Positions 8,149-16,305 of a stretch of 64,000 bases of DNA are shown here, piece by piece. The stretch spans positions 2,170,001 to 2,234,000 of the forward strand of contig OZ244200.1 in the NCBI GenBank assembly GCA_965216845.1, written 5' to 3'. The notes below the pieces were generated by a model, which was not told where the DNA came from, did not search any database, and saw only the letters and a program-made list of their open reading frames with translations. The translations under genes were made by a program, and so were the position numbers. Every line of letters begins with the position of its first letter. The stretch's first letter is position 1. The stretch is from Panacagrimonas sp965216845. Its GTDB lineage: Bacteria > Pseudomonadota > Gammaproteobacteria > Nevskiales > Nevskiaceae.

Positions 8149-8498
8149 GCAAGCGCATCTGGATTCTGGCCCTGCTTTCACATTTGCTGCTGATCGTATT
8201 GGTGGCCTGGCGAGAGGCGTCCGCGCTGGGATGGGTGATCAGCGCCTTGTTGTTGCTGCCCTTGCCCGGGCTGATTCGCCAAAACACGCGCACCGCAGCC
8301 TGGGCCAGCATGCTGGTGATGTTTTACGTCGCCGGCTATCTGGCCGCCGGCTATGCCGATGCGTCCGCCCGCTGGAGCGCATTTGCTATGGCGGCGCTGG
8401 CGGGCGTGGAATACCTCAGCCTGCTGATGTTTGTGCGTTGGCGGGCGGTGGAAACTCGCCGGCTTGCCGCAGCGTCTTCTGAACAAAAGACAGGCTGA
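8145..8498 (+). CDS. DUF2069 small membrane protein
   Basis: Four-helix inner-membrane protein of 117 residues (segments near ILALLSHLLLIVLVAW, WVISALLLLPLPGLI, SMLVMFYVAGYLAAGY and FAMAALAGVEYLSLLMFV). Length and pattern match DUF2069, which has no known function and commonly follows wrbA in gammaproteobacteria. Its 3' end overlaps the convergent hda gene by 83 bp, covering its last 27 codons. Confidence 0.85.
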   Translation: MSKRIWILALLSHLLLIVLVAWREASALGWVISALLLLPLPGLIRQNTRTAAWASMLVMFYVAGYLAAGYADASARWSAFAMAALAGVEYLSLLMFVRWRAVETRRLAAASSEQKTG

Positions 8499-9138
8499 GT
8501 CTGCGTCGGGCGCTCAAGGCGGCGCGATCCAGGGCATCCACCGCCGCCACCAGACGCGCAGGATTGCGCGGCAAACGCGCCAGCAGCCATTGGCTGACTT
8601 CCGGGCTCCATTGCAGGCCGCGCTGTTGGGCGTTTTTTTGCAACAGTTGCGCGCGATCCTCGTCGCCCAGCGGGCGAATCGACATCAGCGCGCCTTGACG
8701 CAAACGGGTGCGGAGGTCCGCCAGCAGGCCAGCGATGCGATCCGGCGCCTGCCGCAGGCTGCAAAGGGTGGCGGTATCGCCGCGCTTACTACGATCCAAC
8801 AGTCGCAACAGGGCGATCTCGGCGTCACGGTTTCCCGCCAGCGCATCCACATCATCAATGCAAATCAGCGGGCATTGTTCAAAGCCGGCCAGATCATCGT
8901 GACGAATCTGTTCCAGATGGCGCATCGGCAGATAGGCGGCGCCTTTGCGTTGTCGCGCCGCAGCCTGCAACAGGTGGGTTTTGCCGCACCCTTCAGCGCC
9001 GATGACGCACAGAGCCTGGGCTTGCTCGCCATCCGCCAAGGCGTGCACCGCCTGCACCAGATCCTGGTTGGGGCCGGCGACAAAGTGCTCGAAATCGGGT
9101 TGAAATCGCAGCTGAACGGAAAGCGGAAGCTGCTTCAC
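8416..9138 (-). CDS. hda: DnaA inactivator Hda
   Basis: AAA+ protein of 240 residues related to DnaA that, bound to the replicative sliding clamp, stimulates ATP hydrolysis by DnaA and so limits re-initiation. The N-terminal clamp-binding motif QLPLSV is at residues 3-8. The P-loop is GAEGCGKTHLL and the Walker B is ICIDDVDAL. The arginine-bearing sensor region follows near LRTRLRQGALMSI. The final residues after SLSFVQKTL extend beyond the usual Hda end and overlap DUF2069. The gene overlaps perM by 4 bp, giving a DUF2066-perM-hda operon. Confidence 0.92.
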   Translation of the reverse strand: MKQLPLSVQLRFQPDFEHFVAGPNQDLVQAVHALADGEQAQALCVIGAEGCGKTHLLQAAARQRKGAAYLPMRHLEQIRHDDLAGFEQCPLICIDDVDALAGNRDAEIALLRLLDRSKRGDTATLCSLRQAPDRIAGLLADLRTRLRQGALMSIRPLGDEDRAQLLQKNAQQRGLQWSPEVSQWLLARLPRNPARLVAAVDALDRAALSARRRLSLSFVQKTLRQAGEFPPPANAQTSAG

Positions 9139-10241
9139 GCGGACTGTGACGGCTCCGTAGCTTCAGAGGTTTCATCTTTCTTTCCAGCCAGATAGAGCTG
9201 ACTCTTCAACCATTCATCCTTGAAATGTCGCATCAACACCGACAGCACCGCCGACACCGGCAGCGCCAGCATGATGCCGATGAAACCGAACAACTGTCCA
9301 CCGGCCATGATGGCGAAGATCACCGTCACCGGATGCAGGCCGATCTTGTCGCCCACCAGCCACGGCGTGAGCACATTGGACTCCAACACCTGGCCGATGC
9401 CGAACACCACCGCAATCCAGATCAGCGATAGCGGATCCTGGGTTTGCACCAACATGGCGATGGCGGCAGTGAGAATGCCGACGATGGTTCCAAGGTAGGG
9501 CACGAAACTGATCACGCCCACAATCAACCCCACCAGCAGGGCCAAATCGAGGCCCACAATCCACAGTGCCAGCCAGTAATACAGCGACAGCGCGGCCATC
9601 ACCGATAGTTGGCCGCGAAAGAAGGCGCTCAGTACTTCATCGGTCTCGTGCGCCATTTGATCCGCGCGCGGCACATAGCGTGGCGGAATCAGATTGCGGG
9701 TCCAGGCCACCAGATCGTCCCAGTCGCGCAGCAGGTAGAACGTCACCACCGGCACCAGCAACAGATTGGCGGCCGAAGTGGCCAGGGCCACGCCGGATTC
9801 GGAAACCTGCGCCCAGGCCAGCCGCAGAAAGTCGCCGGCTTCCGACCAGTGTTGGCGCGCAATGGTCTTGAGGCCGTCGGCGTCCAGTTTCACGCCTTCT
9901 GGCAGGGTGATGCCCAGTTGCGTCAGGCCCTTGTCCTGCAGCCACAACAGCCAGTCCGGGATATTGCTCAGTAGCGTCGCCAACTGCACTTGCAGCATCG
10001 GCAGCAATAGCACCACCGCCAGCAGGCTGACGCTGGTGATGGCAACAAACACCACGCACACGCCGGCGGTGCGCGACAGCCGCCAGGTTTGCAAGCGATC
10101 GACGATTGGGTCGCCCACGTAGGCCAGACCGGCGCCAAGCACGAACGGCGTCAGAATCGGCGCCAGCAACCACAGCAAGACCAAAAAGCCGATCCCGGCA
10201 ACCAGCCAGGGCCAGCTTTCGCGCAAGCGGAATTGGCTCAC
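9135..10241 (-). CDS. perM: AI-2E family transporter (PerM-like permease)
   Basis: Polytopic inner-membrane protein of 368 residues with about eight hydrophobic segments, starting WLVAGIGFLVLLWLLAPILTP. The conserved PerM/AI-2E pattern is seen in NLLLVPVVTFYLLRDWD and in the C-terminal YLGTIVGILTAAIAML...GDKIGLHPVTVIFAI stretch. Some family members export autoinducer-2 or act as sodium/proton antiporters; the substrate here is unknown. It overlaps both operon neighbours by 4 bp. Confidence 0.9.
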   Translation of the reverse strand: MSQFRLRESWPWLVAGIGFLVLLWLLAPILTPFVLGAGLAYVGDPIVDRLQTWRLSRTAGVCVVFVAITSVSLLAVVLLLPMLQVQLATLLSNIPDWLLWLQDKGLTQLGITLPEGVKLDADGLKTIARQHWSEAGDFLRLAWAQVSESGVALATSAANLLLVPVVTFYLLRDWDDLVAWTRNLIPPRYVPRADQMAHETDEVLSAFFRGQLSVMAALSLYYWLALWIVGLDLALLVGLIVGVISFVPYLGTIVGILTAAIAMLVQTQDPLSLIWIAVVFGIGQVLESNVLTPWLVGDKIGLHPVTVIFAIMAGGQLFGFIGIMLALPVSAVLSVLMRHFKDEWLKSQLYLAGKKDETSEATEPSQSA

Positions 10242-10891
10242 GGCGCGGCGCCCGTCCAGCGGTAGCTGCCGTCCATTTCCGGCACCAGTCCCGGCACCTG
10301 CATCAGTGACTGTCCCAGACGATGAAGGCCGCCGCGAACCGACAGACGCAGGCTGGCCCAGTCGTCCTGCGCTTCCAGAACCTGCGCCTCGGCAATGCCG
10401 GGCGCCGATTGCAGCTTGCGCAGCAGGGCGCTGTATTGGGCGGCGCTATTGATGCCGCGTACCACCAGCAATGTCGCTTCCACGGGGCCGGATTCGACGC
10501 CGAAGACCGGCAAGCCGTGCTCGCGCAGGCTTCGCTCGATGGCGCCGGCATCGTATGCGGCGGTGAAATACAAGGCGCCGCTTTGCGGGTCGTGCTCAAA
10601 GCCGAAGTGTTGCACCAGCTCCGACGCCCGAGGAAGGATGGCCGAGAAGCTCAAATCCGAACCACCGGCTGCGTGATGCAGAACCGCCATCAGCGTGGCG
10701 CGCAGTGCCTTGTCGCGGCTGTCCGTGCTCTGGTCCTCAACCACGATGCGGGCGGCATAGGGGTTGTTCGCCAGCACATCGGCCAGCGCTTCTGCGTCCT
10801 GCGCGATGGCGGGGAAGTAAGCAGCCAAGGCAATCATGGCGGCAAGGCCGATCAGGGCGATTCGTTGCGATAGGGAGAAGGCGGTCAGCAT
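10238..10891 (-). CDS. DUF2066 domain-containing exported protein
   Basis: Protein of about 217 residues starting MLTAFSLSQRIALIGLAAMI, a signal peptide likely cleaved after FPAIAQ. The mature part fits DUF2066, conserved upstream of perM-hda in gammaproteobacteria and of unknown function. An ATG 42 bases upstream is possible, but it would precede the signal peptide with a non-typical N-terminus and lies inside the divergent purM promoter. It overlaps perM by 4 bp. Confidence 0.82.
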   Translation of the reverse strand: MLTAFSLSQRIALIGLAAMIALAAYFPAIAQDAEALADVLANNPYAARIVVEDQSTDSRDKALRATLMAVLHHAAGGSDLSFSAILPRASELVQHFGFEHDPQSGALYFTAAYDAGAIERSLREHGLPVFGVESGPVEATLLVVRGINSAAQYSALLRKLQSAPGIAEAQVLEAQDDWASLRLSVRGGLHRLGQSLMQVPGLVPEMDGSYRWTGAAP

Positions 10892-10912
10892 TAGGGATCG
10901 CGAAGCCAAAGG

Positions 10913-10918
10913 TAGAAT
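10913..10918 (+). promoter_or_regulatory. purM -10 box
   Basis: TAGAAT followed by GCGCGC, 37 bp before the purM ATG. A weak -35 candidate TTAGGG lies 16 bp upstream. The same TAGAATGC signature precedes proS, cysG and orn. Confidence 0.5.
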
Positions 10919-10955
10919 GCGCGCTTCAATCACGCCACGCGATCATCTTAATTTA

Positions 10956-11981
10956 ATGCCCAACAAGAAACCCTTGACCTATCGCGACGCCGGGGTGGAT
11001 ATTGACGCGGGCGATGCCCTGGTCAGCCAGATCGGCAGCATCGTCAAGTCCACCCACCGGCCGGAAGTGATGGCCGGCGTGGGTGGTTTCGGCGCGCTGG
11101 TGTCCTTGCCCAAGCGTTACAAGCAACCGGTGCTGGTGTCGGGCACCGATGGCGTTGGCACCAAGCTCAAGATGGGGATCGCGCTGGGACAGTTGCAGGG
11201 ACTGGGGGTGGATCTGGTGGCCATGTGCGTCAACGACGTGCTGGTCTCCGGCGCCGAGCCGCTGTTCTTTCTGGACTACTTCGCCACCGGAAAGCTGGAG
11301 CCGGACCGCGCCGCGCAAGTGATCAAAGGCATCGCCAAGGGTTGCCGTCAGGCCGGGTGCGCCTTGGTGGGCGGAGAAACCGCGGAGATGCCGGGCATGT
11401 ACAAGGCCGGCGACTTTGATCTGGCCGGATTCTGCGTTGCGGTGGCGGAAAAGAAAAAGATCATCGATGGCTCCAGAATCCGCGCTGGCGATGTGTTGAT
11501 TGCCTTGCCTTCATCGGGTCCGCATGCCAATGGCTTTTCACTGATTCGAAAAATTGTGGGCCGGCGATCACTGGACGCAAAGCTGGGAAGCAGGTCCATC
11601 GCTGACCAGCTGATGGCGCCGACGCGGATTTACGTCAAGCCGGTGCAGAAGCTGCTGGACGCGGGGGTTGCCATCCGTGGCATGTCGCATATCACCGGCG
11701 GTGGCTTGACCGAAAATCTGCCACGATGCTTGCCGCCAGGAACGAGTGCGACGCTCAACACCCAAAGCTGGAAGCTTCCACCGATTTTCGACTGGTTGCA
11801 GCAACAGGGTGCGGTGGAGGATGCGGAAATGCGCCGCGTGTTCAATTGCGGCGTGGGCTTTGTGATGGCGGTGCCGCGAAAGTCCGCTGATGAAGCGATG
11901 GGCCTGCTGCGTCGCGCGCGTCAAGGCGCCTGGGTGCTGGGCGAGGTGAGCAAAGGCGATCGAGACGTCCGCTTTGTCTGA
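10956..11981 (+). CDS. purM: Phosphoribosylformylglycinamidine cyclo-ligase
   Basis: AIR synthetase of 341 residues, fifth step of purine synthesis: ATP-driven ring closure of FGAM to aminoimidazole ribotide. Recognised by the N-terminal TYRDAGVDIDAGDALV, the ATP/substrate motif SGTDGVGTKLKMGIALGQ, DLVAMCVNDVL, and GGETAEMPGMY. The frame is open 40 codons upstream, but MPNKKPLTYRDAGV is the family start. It overlaps purN by 8 bp. It is divergent from DUF2066, the usual arrangement in pseudomonads and relatives. Confidence 0.96.
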   Translation: MPNKKPLTYRDAGVDIDAGDALVSQIGSIVKSTHRPEVMAGVGGFGALVSLPKRYKQPVLVSGTDGVGTKLKMGIALGQLQGLGVDLVAMCVNDVLVSGAEPLFFLDYFATGKLEPDRAAQVIKGIAKGCRQAGCALVGGETAEMPGMYKAGDFDLAGFCVAVAEKKKIIDGSRIRAGDVLIALPSSGPHANGFSLIRKIVGRRSLDAKLGSRSIADQLMAPTRIYVKPVQKLLDAGVAIRGMSHITGGGLTENLPRCLPPGTSATLNTQSWKLPPIFDWLQQQGAVEDAEMRRVFNCGVGFVMAVPRKSADEAMGLLRRARQGAWVLGEVSKGDRDVRFV

Positions 11982-12639
11982 ACGCCGGCGGATTGCGGTG
12001 CTGATTTCGGGTGCCGGCCGCAATCTGAAGGCCATCATCCGGGCTTGCGAGGATGGGCGCATCGCGGGACGGATCGTGGGGGTGTTGTCGGATCGCGCCG
12101 ATGCGCCGGGTCTGCAATTTGCAAGGCGGGCGGGGATCGAATCCAGGGTCGTTCTCGCATCCGGTTTTTCGGATCGCTCGCAGTTTGATGCGGCCTTGCT
12201 GGAAACACTGGATGCCTGGGCGCCGGATATGGTGGTGCTGGCCGGTTTCATGCGCATATTGGGCGCGGATTTCGTGCGGAGCTATCGCGGAAAACTCCTC
12301 AACATCCATCCTTCGCTGTTGCCGCATTATCCGGGGTTGCGCACCCACCAGCGGGTATTGAAAAACGGCGATGCCGAACACGGCGCGACGGTGCATTTCG
12401 TCACCGAGGAATTGGACGGTGGCCCGGCCATCATTCAGGGCCGGCTCATGGTGGACCCGCAAGATACGGAGCAGACTCTTGCCGAGCGTGTCATGCAACA
12501 GATCGAACTTCGAATTTATCCACAAGCCGTCGCCTGGATGGCGAACGGTGCGCTGCGTCTGGGCGAAAACGGCCCCGAGTTGAATGGACGCACGTTGAAA
12601 AGCCCCCGGGGTCTGGCGGATTTGCAGGAGGGATTTTGA
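11974..12639 (+). CDS. purN: Phosphoribosylglycinamide formyltransferase
   Basis: GAR transformylase of 221 residues, using 10-formyl-tetrahydrofolate in the third step of purine synthesis. Catalytic Asn and His are in LLNIHPSLLPHYPGL and the Asp in TEELDGGPAII. The start is TTG at 11974, inside purM, reading MSERRRIAVLIS. The phosphate loop reads SGAGRNLKA where the E. coli enzyme has SGNGSNLQA, so the loop Ser is replaced by Arg. It is coupled to DUF3108 by a 4-bp overlap. Confidence 0.94.
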   Translation: MSERRRIAVLISGAGRNLKAIIRACEDGRIAGRIVGVLSDRADAPGLQFARRAGIESRVVLASGFSDRSQFDAALLETLDAWAPDMVVLAGFMRILGADFVRSYRGKLLNIHPSLLPHYPGLRTHQRVLKNGDAEHGATVHFVTEELDGGPAIIQGRLMVDPQDTEQTLAERVMQQIELRIYPQAVAWMANGALRLGENGPELNGRTLKSPRGLADLQEGF

Positions 12640-13331
12640 TGAAACGATTCCTGTTTCTGATTTTCGCGCTGTGCCTGTCGCCCATATTGAGCGCCAAGCC
12701 GCTGGTGCCGTTTGATTCCAGCTTTGTACTGACCCGTGGTCCGCTGACCTTGGGCCACGCGCAATTTCAATTGCAGGCGATAGCGGGCGAGGGTGAATGT
12801 TATCTCTACCAGTACCGCGCAAAACCACAGGGTCTGGCGCGTCTGTTCATCGGTCAGATCCAGGAGCGTTCCGAGTTTTGCGTGGTGGAGGATCAGATTC
12901 GTTCGCAGCGTTTCAGCTTTTCGCGCGCGGACAAAGAGAAAGATAACTTCAAACTGGAATTCGACTGGCAGAACGGATTGGTGCGTTCCTCAACAGGCGA
13001 ACAGCGCAAGCTGGACGAAACCATGATGGATCGGCTGGTGATGCAGCTTGCGGTCAAACGCTGGGCGATGTCGCAAGAAGGCGAGCCCGGTCCGGCCGAA
13101 TACACCGCCACCAAGGTGGAGGACGACCGCGCCAAAACCTATCGCTTCCGTATCGTGGCGCAGGAACGCATTGAAGTGCCGGCCGGCACCTTTGACACCG
13201 TGCGCGTGGAACGGGTGGACAAGTCCCGCCGTTCCACCCGATTCTGGGCCGCGCCGGCGCTGGACTACGCCTTGATCCGCGTGGAGCAAACCAAGGACGG
13301 GGACGAACAGCTCAAGATGGAACGTCAATAG
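12636..13331 (+). CDS. DUF3108 domain-containing exported protein
   Basis: Protein of 231 residues with a signal peptide (MKRFLFLIFALCLSPILSA). The mature part has the beta-strand-rich DUF3108 pattern, including QERIEVPAGTFDTVRVERV and TRFWAAPALDYALIRVEQ. Function is unknown; lipid-linked or envelope roles have been guessed from the barrel-like fold. It is third in the purM-purN operon and overlaps purN by 4 bp, the same order as in Pseudomonas. Confidence 0.87.
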   Translation: MMKRFLFLIFALCLSPILSAKPLVPFDSSFVLTRGPLTLGHAQFQLQAIAGEGECYLYQYRAKPQGLARLFIGQIQERSEFCVVEDQIRSQRFSFSRADKEKDNFKLEFDWQNGLVRSSTGEQRKLDETMMDRLVMQLAVKRWAMSQEGEPGPAEYTATKVEDDRAKTYRFRIVAQERIEVPAGTFDTVRVERVDKSRRSTRFWAAPALDYALIRVEQTKDGDEQLKMERQ

Positions 13332-13340
13332 GGCAAGCTG

Positions 13341-14327
13341 TCAACACGCGGCCGAGTCATTGGCGGCAAAAAAGTCACTGACCTGATCGAATTGCAGGGT
13401 GGGACATTGCACCTGACGGACCGATTTCCAGAACGCGTCCGACCCTCTGTGGCGCTGGCAGTACCACTGAATGTGTTTGCGCGCCACGCGCACGCCTTGA
13501 TGTTCGCCGTACAGCGCGTAGAGCGCTTTGAGATGTTCCAGCAGCAGGGCGCCGATTTGCTGGCGCGAGGGTTCGGATTTGACGGCACCGTGCTGCAGAT
13601 AATGTGCTATTTCTGCGAATAACCAGGGGCGCCCCAGCGCGGCACGCCCGATCATCAGTGCATCGGCGCCGGTTTGTCGCAGCACGTCTTGGGCCTTGGG
13701 GCCGTCGCAAATATCGCCGTTGGCGATCACTGGAATATCAACCGCGGATTTGACTTCGGCGATGGTTCGGTATTCGGCTGCGCCCTTGAACAGGTCAGCG
13801 CGGGTGCGGCCGTGTACGCTGACGGCGGCGATGCCGGCGTCTTGCGCAATGCGGGCGATACGCGGCGCGTTGCGATGATCCGGTGACCAGCCGCTGCGCA
13901 TTTTCAGCGTGACAGGAACCGGAACGGCGTTTGCGACGGCGCTCAAAATTCGTCCCACCAACAGCTCATCTTTCATCAGGGCGGAGCCAGCATCGACCCG
14001 ACACACTTTCTTCGCCGGACAGCCCATGTTGATGTCGATGATTTGCGCGCCTTGATCCACGTTGAAACGCGCCGCTTCAGCCATGGCCTGTGGTTCGGTG
14101 CCGGCGATCTGCACCGCGATGGGGCCGCATTCGGCGTCGTGTTCGCGTCGCGTCCGGGATTTTTTCGTGTGCCAGAGCTTTGGATTGGCACTGATCATTT
14201 CCGACACCACCAGACCCGCGCCGCCGCGCTTGCAAAGCCGGCGAAAGGCGCGATCCGTCACCCCCGCCATCGGCGCCAATACGAGTGGCGGATCAATGGC
14301 GTAGGGACCAATATTCACATCGGTCAT
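13341..14327 (-). CDS. dusB: tRNA-dihydrouridine synthase B
   Basis: FMN enzyme of 328 residues that reduces uridine to dihydrouridine in the tRNA D-loop. The FMN barrel begins PLVLAPMAGVTDRAFRRLC. The catalytic cysteine is in INMGCPAKKV, and the phosphate-binding motifs are VSVHGRTR, PVIANGDI and ALMIGRAALGRPW. In enterobacteria and pseudomonads dusB is followed by fis; here it ends 9 bp from the convergent DUF3108 gene and no fis is present. It lies 10 bp downstream of the Nudix-MBL gene, probably in one operon with it. Confidence 0.95.
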   Translation of the reverse strand: MTDVNIGPYAIDPPLVLAPMAGVTDRAFRRLCKRGGAGLVVSEMISANPKLWHTKKSRTRREHDAECGPIAVQIAGTEPQAMAEAARFNVDQGAQIIDINMGCPAKKVCRVDAGSALMKDELLVGRILSAVANAVPVPVTLKMRSGWSPDHRNAPRIARIAQDAGIAAVSVHGRTRADLFKGAAEYRTIAEVKSAVDIPVIANGDICDGPKAQDVLRQTGADALMIGRAALGRPWLFAEIAHYLQHGAVKSEPSRQQIGALLLEHLKALYALYGEHQGVRVARKHIQWYCQRHRGSDAFWKSVRQVQCPTLQFDQVSDFFAANDSAAC

Positions 14328-14337
14328 CGGGTGCGAT

Positions 14338-15717
14338 TCAGGCGCTGACGCGGCCTTCCTCGCGCAGCTTGTCCAGGTGCGATTCGATATTCATGCGTGC
14401 CAGCGGCAGCAGTCGTGCGTCCACACCCTGATAGATCTGACTCAGCATCTGGTCGATGGACTGGCCGCTGGCGTACAGCTGTTCGACTTGCTGCTCGCGC
14501 ATCTGCCGGTGTCTGAGGGTTTCCTGAAGCCGGTTGGTGCCGCCCTGACCCATGCCATGGGAGGGATAGACCGCGCGCGGATTGAGGTCGATGATGCGTT
14601 GCAGGGATTGAAAGTAACGACCCATGTGTCCTTCGGGCTTGGCGATGACGACGGTGCCGATGCCCTGAAACAGATCGCTGACGATGCACCAGGATTTATC
14701 CTGCGGCATCAGCGCCAGCTGACCTTCATCGTGCCCGGGCACGCTCAGAATTTTGATCGGACGGCCCAGCCAGTAGGTCAGCACATCACCTTCGGCATAG
14801 TGTTTGATGGTAATGCCGTCGAAGAAATCGTCGCCGCGTTCGGCGCGGATGCGTTGTTCGCTGTCCGCGCTCAGGCCGATGGGCACATTCAGACTTCGCG
14901 CGATCTGATCGGCGAACTGGTAGTGATCGGGGTGGTGATGGGTGAGGAAGATTTCCTGAAAGCCGAAGGCTTGCGTGGCGCTCAGCAATCGTTCCAATTC
15001 GGTTTCGTCGCAGGGTGAGGGGTCCACCAGTACCCGGTGCCGATCCATATCCCCCAGCAAAAAGGCGCTGGTGTGGGCGGCGGGCGGCAGGGTGTTGGAA
15101 CGCACATAGAACTGTCGCACGCCGTTGATGGATTCGATCAGCGGCACGCCATCGCGGTCCACGTCCTCCATTTGGGCATTGCCGCTGGCGGTGTCCGCGC
15201 CGGATTCAAACAGGCGCAGGCTGCCGAGAGTGGGCGGCGCCAGCAGCATCTGTCCGTCACGAAACTGACGCAGCCAATCCTCGGCCGGCGCCCAGTCGCA
15301 TTCGGCGGACTCACTCAACGCCAGTTGAACGTTGGGACGTCGCTTCAGCCGCAGACGGAAGAAATGCGTGTTGAAACGCACCGGGATGATGGGGGGCGTC
15401 AACGCCTGACCGATTTTCTTCAGGTCGATGACATCGCCATCATCAAACAACTGATTCAGGCTCAGGCCGAGCTCTTCGTGCAGCTCGCGCGCCAGGGCGT
15501 GCATGAGGTTGTTGTCGAACGCGCTGCCCCAGGGGCCAAGGTGCTCGGTGTCGGTCTGGTCTGATTGATCTACCTTGCCACCGGGGAACGCCCAATAGCC
15601 GGGAAAGGCCTTGAGCGCCTGCTGGCGGCGCAACATGAAAATGTGGTCCTCATGCAGCAGAACCACGGTGACGGCGTCATGAATTTTGGTGGCGGGCATT
15701 GAATTGCGAGCGGACAA
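14338..15717 (-). CDS. Nudix hydrolase fused to metallo-beta-lactamase-fold hydrolase
   Basis: Fusion protein of 459 residues. The N-terminal half (about 10-170) is Nudix-like: VTVVLLHEDHIFMLRRQ, PGYWAFPGGKVD and ALARELHEELGL. The Nudix box is interrupted by about 25 residues between GGK and REL. The C-terminal half (about 210-455) is a metallo-beta-lactamase domain of LACTB2 type with zinc motif LTHHHPDH, VPGHDEGQ, IVSDLFQG and YPSHG, followed by a helical tail. A start at MPATKIH six codons in is also possible. Likely a nucleotide or CoA-ester pyrophosphatase plus a nuclease or thioesterase-like hydrolase; substrates unknown. Confidence 0.85.
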   Translation of the reverse strand: MSARNSMPATKIHDAVTVVLLHEDHIFMLRRQQALKAFPGYWAFPGGKVDQSDQTDTEHLGPWGSAFDNNLMHALARELHEELGLSLNQLFDDGDVIDLKKIGQALTPPIIPVRFNTHFFRLRLKRRPNVQLALSESAECDWAPAEDWLRQFRDGQMLLAPPTLGSLRLFESGADTASGNAQMEDVDRDGVPLIESINGVRQFYVRSNTLPPAAHTSAFLLGDMDRHRVLVDPSPCDETELERLLSATQAFGFQEIFLTHHHPDHYQFADQIARSLNVPIGLSADSEQRIRAERGDDFFDGITIKHYAEGDVLTYWLGRPIKILSVPGHDEGQLALMPQDKSWCIVSDLFQGIGTVVIAKPEGHMGRYFQSLQRIIDLNPRAVYPSHGMGQGGTNRLQETLRHRQMREQQVEQLYASGQSIDQMLSQIYQGVDARLLPLARMNIESHLDKLREEGRVSA

Positions 15718-15754
15718 TCAGCTTGCAAGTTTAGCCCCATGGGCTTTTCGCCGA

Positions 15755-16036
15755 TCAATCGCCGCCGGATTCCACCTTGCCCATGGTCTTGATCGCCATC
15801 GTGTCACCGCGAAAGGTGAGAGTGATCCGACGGTCGCCGGCGATCCAGCTTTCCACGCTCATGGTGAAGCTGCCAATGCCGCCGCCGGATACTTCCGTCG
15901 GCTTGCCCAGGATGGCGTAAACCTCGTCCTTGTTCATGCCGGATTCGATGCGCTCGAAGTTTTCCGGGGTGACGCGACTACAGGCGCCGAGCAGTACCGC
16001 AGCGGTCAAGAGGCTGGCGGCGGTCAGTCTGGTCAT
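15755..16036 (-). CDS. SmpA/OmlA-like lipoprotein
   Basis: Small lipoprotein of 93 residues. The signal peptide ends in the lipobox LGAC with the lipidated Cys at about residue 19. The mature part FERIESGMNKDEVYAILGKP fits the SmpA/OmlA (BamE-like) repeat fold, and ends with strands SWIAGDRRITLTFRGD. Probably an outer-membrane-anchored protein; whether it joins the Bam complex is unknown, and it is shorter than BamE. Its ATG overlaps the stop of the small upstream gene as TGATG. Confidence 0.82.
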   Translation of the reverse strand: MTRLTAASLLTAAVLLGACSRVTPENFERIESGMNKDEVYAILGKPTEVSGGGIGSFTMSVESWIAGDRRITLTFRGDTMAIKTMGKVESGGD

Positions 16037-16203
16037 CAGGTATGCATACGAACGTAGGCGGCCTGTGATTGTACTTGGCGGTCGTGATCGGCGCTGGTCT
16101 GCGGCTCATGCTGATCCGGGTGTTCGTCGGACAGCTCGCGCCACAGCGCATCGGAGATTTCGCCGCTCCAGACGAATGCCAGAATCGGGTTGGATGGTTT
16201 CAT
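16036..16203 (-). CDS. Small hypothetical protein coupled to the lipoprotein gene
   Basis: Open frame of 55 residues from MKPSNPILAF. It has no domain I recognise: an N-terminal hydrophobic/aromatic part and a polar, His/Gln-rich tail. In its favour, the stop overlaps the lipoprotein start (TGATG) and an A-rich AAGAAAA precedes the ATG. An in-frame ATG 39 bases upstream is an alternative. It may be a chance frame. Confidence 0.45.
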   Translation of the reverse strand: MKPSNPILAFVWSGEISDALWRELSDEHPDQHEPQTSADHDRQVQSQAAYVRMHT

Positions 16204-16305
16204 TTTTTCTTGCCGGGTCAAATTTCGATGCATTAGAGCCACGCGGCGCTGAATGGGCGCTGAAACGCTTGACCTGGCAAACCAAGCTGCTTAGCGTGGC
16301 GCGCC

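Noticed and set aside
13332..13340. fis gene expected after dusB
   Set aside because: Only 9 bp lie between dusB and the convergent DUF3108 gene, so fis is elsewhere or absent.
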